NCBI GenBank assembly: GCA_018881555.1
Contig: JACAXG010000012.1
Location: forward strand, 11,132,181-11,196,180
DNA length: 64,000 bases
DNA from: Amblyornis subalaris
Taxonomy: Eukaryota > Chordata > Aves > Passeriformes > Ptilonorhynchidae
Direction: 5' to 3'
The first letter of the stretch is position 1. Every line of letters starts with the position of its first letter. Of the stretch, positions 38,601-51,300 are shown piece by piece. The notes below the pieces were generated by a model, which was not told the origin of the DNA, did not search any database, and was given only the letters and a program-made list of their open reading frames with translations. The position numbers were made by a program, and so were the translations under genes.

Positions 38601-40033
38601 TCTGGAATAATGAGAAGCTGCAATATGAACACACACACACAAGATTTCACCTTTCTTACCCAGTTAATTATCTCTGACAGTGGAGGCAAGCTTAGAACTG
38701 GTATTTGCTGTTGTATGCAAGTATCTAATATCTCCTTAAAGAGTCAGCTTTCAAAATAAATAAGTAATTTGACAAAAATAATTATAAGCACTGGTGGTGT
38801 CAGTGAAATTTGTTTTAAGACATGAAAGTTTGTTTTGAATTAAGTGAGCATGAATATAACCCCAGTGAGTGTCACAGGTCCATGGGGAATATTCAAGGTA
38901 CTGCAGAGCTTGTGCTTTTCTTGTAAGGAGAAAGTCTCTAGAGAAGGTTCTACACAGAGCTCTTGCACAGAGAGTATTGACCTTATATATACTTCTGGCC
39001 CAAGAAAAAGTCTGGCCATACTTCCTGAAACAGAAAGCAATAGCGCAAGTATACAATATCAGTATTCAGCTTTCTAATGAATATCTAAAATGTGTCTTTT
39101 TCAGAAACTTTAAGCTGTACAAACAGCAGCAAGAAATAGTCCATATTGTTTTTAAACTGTCACCCTCAGTCTTGAGGCGCATTCAACCATTTATATTTCT
39201 GTACATTCTAAGAGCTAATCAAATTCTGCCAAAAATGGATTTGTCAGAAAGTATTTACTATATGCTGATAAGACACATCAAGCAATAAAATAATGTAATT
39301 TGTGGATGCTATTAGAACACTCTTGCTCAGCATGTCCTCTTCACTCTTGTCACCCTGGTATTTTCCCCTCGTGCATTTGCTCTCAACTTCACATGCCTGT
39401 AACAGACCATGGCTCACTCGTCAGTCACAAATTTCCTCCTCTATCTATCTCACCCTTGTTTTTCTCTGGCTTTCCCACATTCTTGTATTTTATTTTGTCT
39501 CTGCAGTGTTGTTTAGCTTGCTTTGCACTCCTTTTTCATCTCATTTCTTATTTCAGAAGCTTCTCTCAAAATCCTTGTTGTCTTTTTCACAACTTATCAA
39601 TCTTCCCTTCACTTTCTCTTCTCCACATCTGTCTACCTTCACATGTCCCCCGGTGTTTTTATGAAAGATTCACACACGAGCTTCAGAAAGGCTGCAGCCA
39701 GAGCACCCCTGAGGGAAGAGGAGTGGAGGCCCTGGTCCATATGGCTGGCAGCCAGCAGGGTCTGAGCCCTCCTGGGAAACCAGCTTAGCTATTTGTCTTA
39801 TACCACACCTTCCCACAGTGCCCTCTTCCTGCCTGTGAACCACAGCCACATACTGTATTTTACCTGACATAGTAACGTGCTTCTGAGATAAACCACCCGC
39901 AGATGCACCCTACAGATTAAACCGGGAGCCCCCTCTGAGCTCCTGTCTCAGCCTTCTTGCAGCAGTGGTGCTTGTGAAGGCAGACCAGGTGCAGTTGCTC
40001 AGCCAGCAGGTAGAAAGCCACAGCACCTGGGCT
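35630..40033. other. Gene-free sequence between the two 146-bp repeat copies
   Basis: No supported gene. A run of 12 A lies at 36,267-36,278 and a short AC repeat at about 38,629-38,641. GC-richer patches at about 37,500-38,080 and 39,670-40,030 have long but unrecognised open frames (197 codons + at 37,679-38,272; 162 codons + at 39,300-39,788) that overlap others on both strands. The patch at 39,670-40,030 directly precedes repeat copy B. Confidence 0.6.
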
Positions 40034-40179
40034 ACAAAAGATTGACTCTGCATGACTTCTCTTCCTTTTTTTTCCCTTTCAGTCTCTGTCATATTTTAGT
40101 GAAATTGCTAATCCCTGCCATACACTTGTCCACAACTTGCTCATTTGTCCATAATCTTAGCTTTCTTTTTTCCACCATT
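40034..40179 (+). repeat. 146-bp exact direct repeat, copy B
   Basis: Identical to 35,484-35,629, in the same orientation, offset 4,550 bp. The left flank is GC-richer and unlike the repeat, so this copy looks like the inserted one. There is no clear target-site duplication, terminal inverted repeat or poly(A) tail. The splice-acceptor-like AG is at 40,081-40,082. Confidence 0.95.
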
Positions 40180-40960
40180 CTGTAGTCTCCTTACAGACTA
40201 ATGTGCAACCTCAGAGTACAAGTATGTATCACCAAGCTTAAAGCATGCCTGTTATATATGGTGTACCAAAATTTTCCAGATAGCAAAGACCTGTATTTCA
40301 GGCCTGATCCTCAGTCTTCTTGTATTTAAATTTTTATGGTCAGAAACAACTGAATCAGCTCAATATAGTAATTTAATCACACCTTTGCTCATGTGGTCGA
40401 TTCTATTTGATAATTAGCTCACTCACTGGCCACATTATGGCAATCTCCAACTATCCCAACAAGAGGCCAAAATGCTGTTCAACTTATAACATGAACTTTT
40501 GGTACTGTGTTTATTTTTGCAGTATTTTCTTTCTGCCTATTTATTTACACTCCCTGAGCCTGCATAGGCACTTTACTGAGATGTGTCTTGACAGTCAGCT
40601 TTCTCTGTTATGTCCGTTTGTGTTGGTTTGTTTTTTCCTAGAGTGATTATAGCAGCTTATGCCTGGAACTTGCCATCAATGACATGTCTAATCTTTAGGT
40701 TGTTTTTCCGTGCTCTGATACGACAGGAGGCATAGTTGTCTTTCTCCAGAGCAGATCACTGACAATTCCTATCATTTATTTACACATGATCTGTTCAAGA
40801 ACAACAATAAAATAGACCTAACAGGTTTCTGAGAAATGCCAGGATTTCACTTCCAGTTCTGTTCATAGATTCTCTTCTACATATTTTCCTTGTGTTAAAT
40901 CTATGCAGAACATCACCCAAAGAAAGAAATATGATTATTATTTACATAAATGAATCTTTA

Positions 40961-41000
40961 CCTCCATCAAGGTTAAAATCCCCCCATCAAGGTTAAGATC
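40961..41000. repeat. Tandem duplication, 2 x 20 bp
   Basis: Two adjacent 20-bp units built on CCATCAAGGTTAA differ at 2 of 20 positions. Confidence 0.85.
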
Positions 41001-42342
41001 CCCCTATAACAGGAAATACATATTTGTGCAGTAAGAACTTGTCTATGTAAAGAGTTTTTAACACAAATAAGACATACAAAGACAATGAGAGGAAGAAAAT
41101 GTTATTGTCCCCACTATATCCCTCCATGGGTAAGGCAGAGGGGAAGACCAGGTAGCATGAGAGAAATTGTAAGGGGGTTTGGTGGCAGAGACAAGACCTG
41201 CCGTGGGCACCCTGATGGTCTCCACTACTAAGGCCACCCCCCCTCTACAGCTGCAGCTACCAGAGATTCTATTAATTTTACTCCATCATAGGAAGTCATC
41301 AGTCTGAAATAGCTTTCTTTTTGTGATACAATGTTGTGGTAAAGCATCTGAGGGAGAGACACCTTTCCCCACAGGCTGTAGGCTGAAGGGAAAACACCAC
41401 AAGACTGCAAATCACATTTCCAAACAAACTTGCCACTTAACAAATTTTGAGTAGATTTATAAAGTGTGTGGTTTAGCTGGAAAGAGCATCATCATCAAGA
41501 ACTTTTGAGGCGAGATCCCAGGGGATAATAGGAGTCTGAACAGGAGCATTGCAATTACAAAAAAGAGTCAGCACCCGCTGATTGTCTTCTGAACCAGCCA
41601 GTTCTGCTCCCTACAGCCAGAGCTCCGCCGCACGCTGCCCTTTCCCAGTCACCCCAATATTCATCATAGATCTGTTCCCACAGTCCTGACACTGACATTC
41701 TGAAAGCAAATCATCAGCTCTCTGGCATCTCCATTTTGTTTGACATCCGGCAAGACAATGAACCAGTGTGACAAATTACTAACATCAGAAATCCCATCAA
41801 GGAATATTGTGACAAATAGAAATTCTGCAATTACTTCTTTCATAGCCCTCGACACCGTGTCTGCAAGCAGCATCAATCAGACCATTCAAGATACGATTAG
41901 ACAGCTTCTGAAACCCCCTTTGCACTCTCCAGATGTGCCATTACATGCTTTACTCCTGGAGAACTGTTACTAATTTTAATATAGATCTTCTAATCTAGGA
42001 TGATATTTTGAATTTTTTTCCCCCTGTTTTGTAGTCATGGCCTTTTTTGTCAGGAGAGAATCACAGAAAGGCTCTAAGGTGCATCTTTTCAAGGGAAGCC
42101 TCAAGTAATTTTACTGAGCAATATAAAAAACCCCACCTTTATCATCAATAATATCCCTTATCTCCACTAACACTTTTATATGAATGTTGACAATATATCT
42201 AAACCAGATTGCTTTACAAAAGAACACACACGATGCACTAGGACTAAGACATATGANGTGATAAAAATCTGTGGGGTTACAGTCTAGCACAGTTACTGTA
42301 CCTTGTGTCAAATATGTTCCAAGAAACTTTCAGAAGAGTGAA

Positions 42343-42395
42343 CTTTATATTAAAGATAATTTATTGAGCTTTATATTAATGATAATTATATTGAG
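42343..42395. repeat. AT-rich imperfect tandem repeat, 26 + 27 bp
   Basis: Two adjacent units both begin CTTTATATTAA and end ATTGAG. A partial third unit may follow from 42,396. This is minisatellite-like slippage in very AT-rich DNA. Confidence 0.8.
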
Positions 42396-45300
42396 CTATT
42401 TATTATAATATTTGATAAACCATTAAAGTAGGTATTCAACTTTAAAAAAACTCTTGAACTATCCCAAAGACAGTCAGTTTTAAAGCAATAGTCTTATTGT
42501 TTATTCCTTTGTAATCCAAAAAATTCCAATTTTTTTATTCCTTCAGAGAACCCTCAATTAAGTCAACCTTAACAACACAAATGAAAACTTTGTGACTGCT
42601 TGTGAAGACCTGACAGAGCTACGCAGACCTGCTTGAAAGGCAAATATGAGCTCCTGCTTTCTCAAGGCATTAATTTACAACATAAGGATTATATAATGAA
42701 ATTCAAGGGATACAGGTCAGGTTTTATGATGGAGCTGTATTAGTGCACAGACAGATAAATTTATCTTCAGTTAGTTCTAAACCAGAACAGCTTAAAATTA
42801 GTACATGCTGATAAAACTGTGCATAATGAGAAACCATAATAGTTTGGAGGGTTATTTATTAGTTCAATTTAGGTATGATCCTAACACACTTCTGGTGCTC
42901 AGATTTGGGTAATAATGTCAAAGGTGTAAATGAGTTGAATCTGAGATAGTGTATCTAATCTATACTTGGCCATCCCACATCTAGGGTCCACCAAAGACTA
43001 ATTCCAGAGTGTCAGGAATGTTCCAGATTTTATCTAACAAGCAAGCTAAACAGACTCCAAATGGGCAATGAAAAGGAACTGCTAACAAGTGCTACAATGT
43101 GAGATATTAATTTGACTATATATGTTCCTACTAAGAATTAAGAATTCTATTAAGAATTAACAATATTTTAGATCTCAGGAGATGATGTCACCAGTTAACA
43201 GCATTCATAATTTTCAGCCACTTAATGCTTTATAATAGAAAACACACTACAAAAATAACTGGTGAGTTGCTAATATTCTTCATATCAAACACAGAAAGTC
43301 ATTTCACATGAACAACAACATGGGCTTGCTTCATGTTTTCACACTTCATTTCCACTGAGCTGAAACCACTTCAGACATTTCCAGCTGTCAGTTCCTGTCC
43401 CACTGGGGATCTAGAATGTGCATTGAGATGCCCGGAGAGTTTTGGAGATAAAAGCAGTTGGGTGGAAAAAAGGGGACAGTACACACTGGTTGAAGAGGCT
43501 TTCTGGCAGCAGTAGGGAGCATGGTCTGGTGTGCACAGTGAATATACAGATGTTATACAGGCCTCATGGATACCTTTTTTTGAGCTTATTTCCTAAAACT
43601 CATTCACATATGCTGGCCTCTTGACGATCTATACTGGTGACTGTATAGCATGTATTTTAAAGAGATCAATGAGAAAGGAGGCAGGAAATTAACTCCCTCA
43701 ATAATGGGGTCTCCTAGAAGGCTTGGCAGAGTCACGCAATAAAGTCAGACCTGTGCTTCTCTACTTGTCAGGACCATCTAACAAAAAAGAAATAAGAAGT
43801 GATAGGTGGTGGGGAATCTCCTACAGTTCAAAGAGATTTATGACTTCAGAGCACAAGTTTGTGACACATTTTTTCAAGCCTCTGTCACAGACTTGTGGCT
43901 AAGCTCATTTCTGCTCATATGGTCCTGAATCATTACAGATTGTTGGCATTCTATGAGAAACTGCATTTATCAGGAAGGGATTTGTGCTATCTGATGGGAA
44001 AGAGCCCATTGATTTTTTTTTCAACCTGCTACAACAACAGCACTTGAAGTTGAAGAGATTCTTTAATGCATTAAAATGGCACAGATGACCAGTAATAATT
44101 CAATGAATAATATTTTATGCATTCAGTAACAGCTTACACACAGCCTAAGATATTGAGGGATGAACCAAGTCAGTGGTTTAATTGAGTGTAACCATTGCAT
44201 TCTTAGTATATTAAAGTACTTTGCTAGGGAAGAGATCAGGTAGAAGTTGGATGAAAAGGACATGGTAGTGTCATGGGAATCTTAATTTCACTTGCAGCAG
44301 CGAAATGAGGGTATTCTGAATGCTAGAGATCTTCAGGACTAAGGAAACTGGCTCAGAAGCTTTTAGAAGATAATCCCNCTCACAAAATCATGGCAGCTGG
44401 AAGGATGAATGTGGAGCTAAGGGAGCAACTCCATTAGTTGGTGGTGTTGGGGAGCTTTATGCTTCTTATAAGCTTTGAGTAAAGCATGAAACCCTGGTAA
44501 CTTTTCTCAGGATTTATAAGAAAATAACTGGAACAATTAAAATCTGTTAGCCTTACACAATTAGACCATCAAAAGAGATTACAAATTCTTCTTGATGTTG
44601 GTAAACCCAAAGATAGCTTTGCCACTCATTACAGTCTGATTTTTTCCTTCTCAGCCACATTAAATTAAGAGCTGGAAGAAAGAACAACGGAAAGAGAGAG
44701 CCAAATGATCTGACAAAAAACTGGTACAGCACGATGTAATGGTTGTGTGGTAATGCATTGTGCTTGCATATTTTCTACTGACTTCCAGTCGTGTCAGCCT
44801 CCTCTTGTACACTGGCACATGTCCTGGAACCACATTTGTAATTTTACTACAAAGATATGGAGAATGCCTGGGAATCCCTTTGTGTTGTGGGGAAGCTGAG
44901 TTTTCCAGCCTTCCTGACTACGTCAGCTTAAAGCACTCTTAGAGATGTTATGAATATGGCATGTTATGAATCTGGCTTGAGCCAAAACTGAGTTTAAGGA
45001 TTTGCTTTCTGCCTTATAGTCGTCAGAGGACTAGAGGAACAGAGAAACAAGCAGCACATTTACAATAAAATGCAANGAGATTGAGCTCTATAGTAAATGT
45101 GTCTCTTAACGATATTTGGTTGATTAAAGATCTTACAGTAAGGCTATTACTGCTTATATGAAGTATTGCTGTATCCTGTGAGTAACTGATGTTACCAGTA
45201 TGTGCTCCAGTATCTCCTTTAATATAAGGGCTCTTCTACCCCATCATACTGGCACCTCATACATTAAACAGTGACAACAGGGGGTAAAGGAGTTATGAGA

Positions 45301-46044
45301 AGGCTGATGAAAAGTTTCTCACTGACAGTGTGCTGGATCCCAGCTGGGGTGTCCAGAGGTGAATTTTCTGCTAATTTGGAAGGTGGTCATCAGACCTTAA
45401 GAAGGCCACACAAGCTGAACCACCAAGCAAGGGCACAAATCAAGAGAGTGACGGGAAAGACCTACAGAGTGGCATGCTTCCCGAAAGTCATGTACTACAG
45501 CATGGTTAATCAACTCAAACATGCACACCTCAGTTAGCAGGGGCTGGCAAACTTAACCTCAAAAATATATTTGGATTTAAAATGCTTCACTGAAACAGAG
45601 GAGGCAGAAAACACCCAATATTTACTAAACATTTAAACATGTTACTAAAAATTTGAAAGAACCATCTCTTGTACTTAAAAGCACAGGAAAGTCCTTCCTC
45701 TCCTCTGCTACTGGAAGCATTAAAAATGGATCTGTGATTATGTGAATTCCCATTTTCTGCTGCAGCAAAAGGGTATGGCTCCAATGAGCCAGTGAAGGTC
45801 TGTCTTTTGTTCATACAGATTCATGTCTGAATGCTGTCAACAATAATCAGATCTTTCTTTGCTTTAATTTTGTGGAGTTTGGCACCCACAAGAATTGCAA
45901 GGCAGCCCAAAATAATAAAGCAACTGAATTTGGTCTGGGGGTGAGACAAACTTCTCCTCATATTTTAGTTCTTTTCACACTCCCCTACCTTTTATCCTGA
46001 CCTCATTATCTGCTTCTATCCCGTATCTTAAAGCTTAACCTAAA

Positions 46045-46110
46045 GCCTATCAAAGTGAAATGCAAACCCTCATTGAATGCAATGGGCTTTGGATCAGGCC
46101 CATAGGGATT
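46045..46110. repeat. Possible ancient sauropsid dispersed repeat
   Basis: The block containing CTCATTGAATGCAATGGG and CTTTGGATCAGGCCC resembles an old amniote dispersed repeat that I recall from turtle, crocodilian and bird genomes. The family is not named because I am unsure of it. Confidence 0.35.
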
Positions 46111-46762
46111 AATCAGTATGGAAATGGATCACCTCTGTGAGTTGCTGAATGCCTTCAGGTCTCAGCAGCATCAACAAACCTCACAGGACCAAGCCCGGAG
46201 CTGGCTGGTGGCATCAGAACTGAATGGGAGCCTGAGAGAGTTTTTGGGTTTCAGAAGTTGTGGCACATTGATCTGACAGGCAGAGGAGCTACTGTGTAGG
46301 TATGGGGAGGCTCTAGGGAAGTATTTCACAGGGTTGGAAGCTTCTTAGGCCCATCTCAAATTTTCATTTGAGTTATCTTAATAGGCTTTTCCCCTCAACC
46401 CTCCTGGGGTCTAAGGGAGAAAAAAAAGGAATAAAAAATTAATTCAGGTTCATGTTCTTTTGTGACTGCTCCTACTGAGCGCAATAAACTGACATGCTGC
46501 TTTTAATTAGCATTTAGTTAACTGCTCATTTTTGTGCAGAAACTATGCACCAACTCCAGTGAACACAAAGGTGCTGAACTGAGGACTGGAAGATTCTGCC
46601 TGTGGAAGACTGACAGGCTGGACTTATTTAAATAGCAACCCTTTAGATTCAGTGCTCAGGCTCTGTCTGATTTGAAACCATACAGATAGAAGTAATGAAG
46701 TTTGGACAGAAATCTAGTTATTATTGATAAATCACCTTAGTAACATACTTAAAGTCACTATT

Positions 46763-47358
46763 ACAGAATAGAATAACAGAATATCCTGGGTTGAAGAGGA
46801 TCCAGAAGGATCATCACTGTCCAATTCCTGACCCTGCACAGGACAGTCCCAAGAATCCTACCGTGTGCCTGAGAATAGTGTGCAAATGCTTCTTGGACTC
46901 TGTCAGGCTGGTGCTGTGACCACTCCCCTGGGGAGCTGTTCCAGTGCCCAACCACCCTCTGGGGGAAGAACCTTTTTCTAATATCCAGCCTAAACCTCCC
47001 CTGACACAACTTCAGGCCATTCCCTCTGGTCCTGTCACTGGTCACCACAGAGAAAAGATCAACGTCTGCCCCTTCTCTTCCCCTCACAGGGGAGTTGTAA
47101 CTGCCATGAGGTCTCCCCTCAATCTCCTCCAGGCTGAACAGACCAAGTGCCCTCAGCCGCTCCTCATGTGGCTTCCCCTCAAGGGTCCATCTCTCTGCAG
47201 GGCCTCATCTGCCTTTGAGGGAGTCAACAGCTCCTCTGAGTTCTGTATCATCTGCAAACTCACTTAGTAGCTCTCCAAGTCCTGTATCCAAGTAATTTAT
47301 GAGATGCTGAAGACAACTGGGCCCAAGATGGAGCCCTGCAGAACCCCACTAGTGGCTG
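46763..47358 (-). mobile_element. CR1 LINE 3' fragment, minus strand
   Basis: Read on the minus strand this is the 3' part of a CR1 element, running from RT C-terminal coding sequence (near 47,358) to the 3' end (near 46,763). On the + strand the first bases are the reversed CR1 tail (AGAATAACAGAATATCCTGG), followed by well-preserved CR1 text such as CTGTCAGGCTGGTGCTGTGA and CTCCTCCAGGCTGAACAGACC. Relative to the family it is 5' truncated, as most genomic CR1 copies are. A deletion or divergent patch occurs near 47,190. The 108-codon minus frame (46,761-47,087) and 107-codon plus frame are remnants or chance, not genes. Compared with the copy at 27.4 kb its 3' half is better preserved, suggesting a younger subfamily. 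Confidence 0.93.
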
Positions 47359-48139
47359 AGCATTAAAACATGATGGGGTCCTACCTTATTGCACCTTATT
47401 TCAGTAAGGCTAGAAGACCCAGCCCTTGAAAATCTGACTGTGTAGTTTGAAGAGAACACTGGCCTTCCCCTACCACTGCTCAGCACCAGAAATCTTGCAG
47501 GAACATTTGGGATGAAGAAAAGCCCCTATTTTGTTATTACAATTCACATGAGCTGCTTTTTGAAAAATTAAAGATCATCTTGGCAAAAAAGGGAACTAAT
47601 CCAGCTGTTGGCTGAATTCATAAACAGGGTAATAAGTCTTCTCCACAGACTTGCAGATGGGCATTACCACATACACAAATTTGCAAAATGAGCTACTTGC
47701 ATGTGAAACTTGCACGCCTCTTCAGCTGAGGAAAACACACAGCTCTTGCCTTTTCTTTCCTGACTTGGGAAATCCCAAAATGGTATTTTCCTTCCTAAGT
47801 TTAAGAAAATATTGATGACCTCCTTGTTTGCCCCACCTGCGGTTCTTGGTCAGTATTCTCCAGAGAGGAACCTGAACCCAATGGTGAGCTGGATTAGTTG
47901 GAAGCCAGTGGAAATTTTCCAATATCCTATCTTTATTTTCATGGGAAATTCAAGCCCAGAAATATCTTTGAAAAAAGTGTTTAGCAAGTTCTTCTACACA
48001 GAAACAAGGCATTTATGCTTTTAAACTCAGACAGGAAACCAAGAAATTTTTACCATTATTTCATTATTAATACTGCAGTAGAAACTTCAGACATGGACCA
48101 GGAGCCACTGACATGGTCTTATGCTTCAGTTATGAAAGA
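47359..48139. other. Unique spacer between two CR1 fragments
   Basis: AT-rich sequence without a recognisable gene or repeat. It separates the minus-strand and plus-strand CR1 pieces. Confidence 0.6.
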
Positions 48140-48372
48140 CAGAATAACAAGGTGGGCCTGCTGACCCTCAGCAAGTCTGCAGGTGACACTAAGCTGTCCT
48201 TCAGGAATGTGGCTGACATGCCTGAAGCACAGGATGCCAACCAGAGAGACCTAGACAAGCTCAAGAATTTGGCCCATGGGCACATCAAGAGATTTAACGA
48301 GACCAAGTAGAAGGTGCTGCCCCGGGACTGGGTGGCAGCCCTGTAAGCACAGAAGAGCAGCTCAAGTCCTGT
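48140..48372 (+). mobile_element. CR1 LINE internal fragment, plus strand
   Basis: An open frame at 48,113-48,310 reads like the C-terminal half of CR1 reverse transcriptase: LSKSAGDTKL, then a divergent stretch, then NQRDLDKLKNLAHGHIKRFN. The family's catalytic FADD block reads SAGD here, and a stop replaces the cysteine codon after the NETK block, so it is dead. Homology fades near 48,372, well before the usual CR1 3' end, so the piece is truncated on both sides. It probably represents an old insertion. Confidence 0.85.
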
Positions 48373-51300
48373 GCAGAGTCTCAGATGCTGTTTATAGGGT
48401 TTGACAACCCTTTACTTAACAAATGTGTCTCAAGACACAGGAAATGCCCCCCACTGGAACACACTGCATCAGAAGAGAAAGGACTGCTTTTACAGGGCTA
48501 CTGCAAGAATCCTTTTGCACTTGCCTGCTGGTGAACCCTGAGCCCTGTTCTGACACTCCTGTGCTGAACTTGCTCCCAAGGTACTGCACTGCGACTCTGG
48601 TAATACTGACTTTGCTAAGCATAGGTTGGTGTACCTGAGAAAGTCTGAGTAATAACCATCACTGAATACATAACTTTTTACATGCCTTGTAAAATCATGT
48701 CATTTTTGAGCACTAGAAGGTTGCTGGAAAGTCACTCAGCACTACCAGAGTATCATTTCATTATCATAAGCTTGCTTGTATTATTTTCATAAAGGAAACA
48801 AATGCAAAATGGACCAAAAAGGGATGCATTATTGCGGAATAGTAAAAATTGTAGTTCAAGACATTAATCACACTGAATCCCATGAGTTTTTGGCAGATAA
48901 TAAATGTGTGATAGATTGATCTCTAAAATCACATGCATATTACGAGCATAATCCTCACTTTAATGCAGGGTCATAGAATTTTACAGCCTCATAAGCTTGC
49001 AGGGTTTCACCTGGAACATCAAAACAATTGCTAAAAGAGTAATAAATTCTACAGCTAGCCATCTGCTTACCCTCCTGACCTTTCAAATCTTATAAAAACC
49101 CAAGCTCGTAATTTTTCACTCTATGAATTTCAACTTTTTTTTTAATACAGTATATTCAGAAGGTTACTTCATCTTTTCCATGTAATAAAGGGGATCCATT
49201 CCATTTGATAATATTTTGTGGCAATAGACATTTTTTTCTTGAAAGGATTTTGAGTGCTATCTCTAGAGCTAATGGGATTGTGGGGCATTGCTAGTTGTTT
49301 TAGCTGGTTGGAAACATTTATTTTGAGTCATGCTCTTCTTGTATGGGTTCGCCCATCAGTCCCTATTGGAAATTGCATCCAGCAACTGCTTTGGAAGAAG
49401 GTTAAATAGCACCAGTATCTTTTTCTTGCCTTAATCTCTGGTATTGTGAATTACTCTGCTTTGTTTTTCAGAAAGTCATAAAGGTTAAGTTTTCCTGTTT
49501 TTCAGCACTGAAATATTGTATCTTCCTCTGAAATTAATATTTCTATTACATATAGACAATTAGGAATATAAAACCTATTGGCGCATTGTTTTAAGACACT
49601 GTACTATACCGATACTTTTATTGCCCAAACCCCTGTTCAGGATGTGTGACTTTTATGAAGTGACACAAATTAATAAGCAAATTATTGCAAATATACTCCC
49701 TTGACCTCAGTTATATGGACAGGAAGGAAAACCAATAATAAAACATATACAAGAGAAAACCAAAAGTTATCATCACAAAGCAAATAAGTTAGGGGTTATG
49801 CATATCAAAGTTTAAGAAAATAGAGCTTGGAGACATCAGTAGATAGAGAGAAAATGCCATGGAACCTCTTAGAAACAACTAAGAAGCAACAGCCAACTCA
49901 GAGCAAGGGCTTTACACTGATGTTGTCTCTCTGAAACACATCAGAGGGCAGCACCCTGTGAGGGTAAAGCACATCACTTCTCTGATTAATTCACTGGTGG
50001 GAAAATGATATTCCCTGTCATCTTCCTCCGATATCTGTAGCAAGCTTAAGGAAGGACTGCTCTTCCTTCTGTGTCACCGACAGACCTGCTGTCACCCATC
50101 TTGTAGTGGTCAAAGCGTTAGCTGGGATGGACTCAGTCAGACGATGTAATTTTAATTCTTTCTCTAAAAGTGATCCTCCCCTTTCTTTTAGGATCTCTTT
50201 TCATTTTCCCCCTCTACCAGAGATAAGTACAATAGGCATGCTCATAGGGATATCAAAGAGCCAGTACTTAATGTTCAGAAATAGGACTAAGGTGAAAAAA
50301 TTCTTAGTTGGTATTCGCTCAAATTAGATTTGGCAGCTCTTTCAAAGATTCTGCATTTATCCTCAGCAATGAATAACTACAAGGATTATAAATCCACATG
50401 CAATTTTGAAAGTTCTGATTTTCAAACAACAACAAAAAACTTTTTCAGATTAGCATGACCAATTCTCCCCTTCCCCAAAATTCATTTATAGTCATGTTAT
50501 TTTCTTCAATTTCCTGACAAGAAGAAATCTATGCAGTCTCTCCATATGGCTGTCTCCCTTAATAACCCTTGAACTTCTTGGCAACTTTAAAAAGGCATAG
50601 CTTTCAGAGGTGTGAATCCACTGCAAATATAATGAAAACAGTTGACTATTGAAAAGAGATCCAAATTATTGCCTCAGCTGAGGGAAAGATCTTTTCCCAT
50701 TCTCAGAGATAAGAGCCAGCAAATCAGCACACATGTGCTCTGAACGAACCACAGCAATTTGTCCAGCCAAATGAACTGGGGATGCTGCAGGGAGATAGGC
50801 TTGCTGCAAGAGGGAGATTGTCAAGGAATAATGAGAGAACTAGAGGAAACTGGTTATAACTGGCATTCAGGTGGTATTAGGGAACCTAAGGCAAAAAGCA
50901 TGGAAAGAATGATTTTTAAAACCAGGTTCTCCTCACAAAACAATTTTTCTTTAAAATAATAATTAGACTACAGTATATTAGTTCATCTCTTTATGCGCTT
51001 TCCTTCGAAACACTTTTAAATAAAAGGTGTGAGTTCAGTGTTTAGAAGAAACAGAATACCTGCCTTTGCACCATACTGTAATGTGCAGGAAGGACTGAAT
51101 AGGGATCCAGTTATGGGAACTATTGTAGTCAGAATACATGACTACATGTAAGACTACGTGGAAAGAGCCATCATCAAATTGGAATACTTGACATATTCAG
51201 TGAATTAAGGTAGCCTACTGTTCTGTTTGACAGCAAAAAATTGTTTGCTAAATCAATTGTACCATGTTAGCAAAGTACTAAATGCAAACTCCTCCATAAG

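Larger units (their letters stand above)
40180..46762. other. Gene-free unique sequence between repeat copy B and the minus-strand CR1
   Basis: No supported gene. Contains two small tandem repeats (40,961-41,000 and 42,343-42,395) and a possible ancient repeat near 46,045-46,110. Segment 41,730-41,970 has a 77-codon + frame and 45,271-45,537 an 88-codon + frame, neither recognisable. Otherwise AT-rich single-copy DNA. Confidence 0.6.

Noticed and set aside
49340..49370. GGTTCGCCC motif suggesting a tRNA B box
   Set aside because: It does not fit the GGTTCGANTCC consensus, and no upstream A box or cloverleaf could be drawn.
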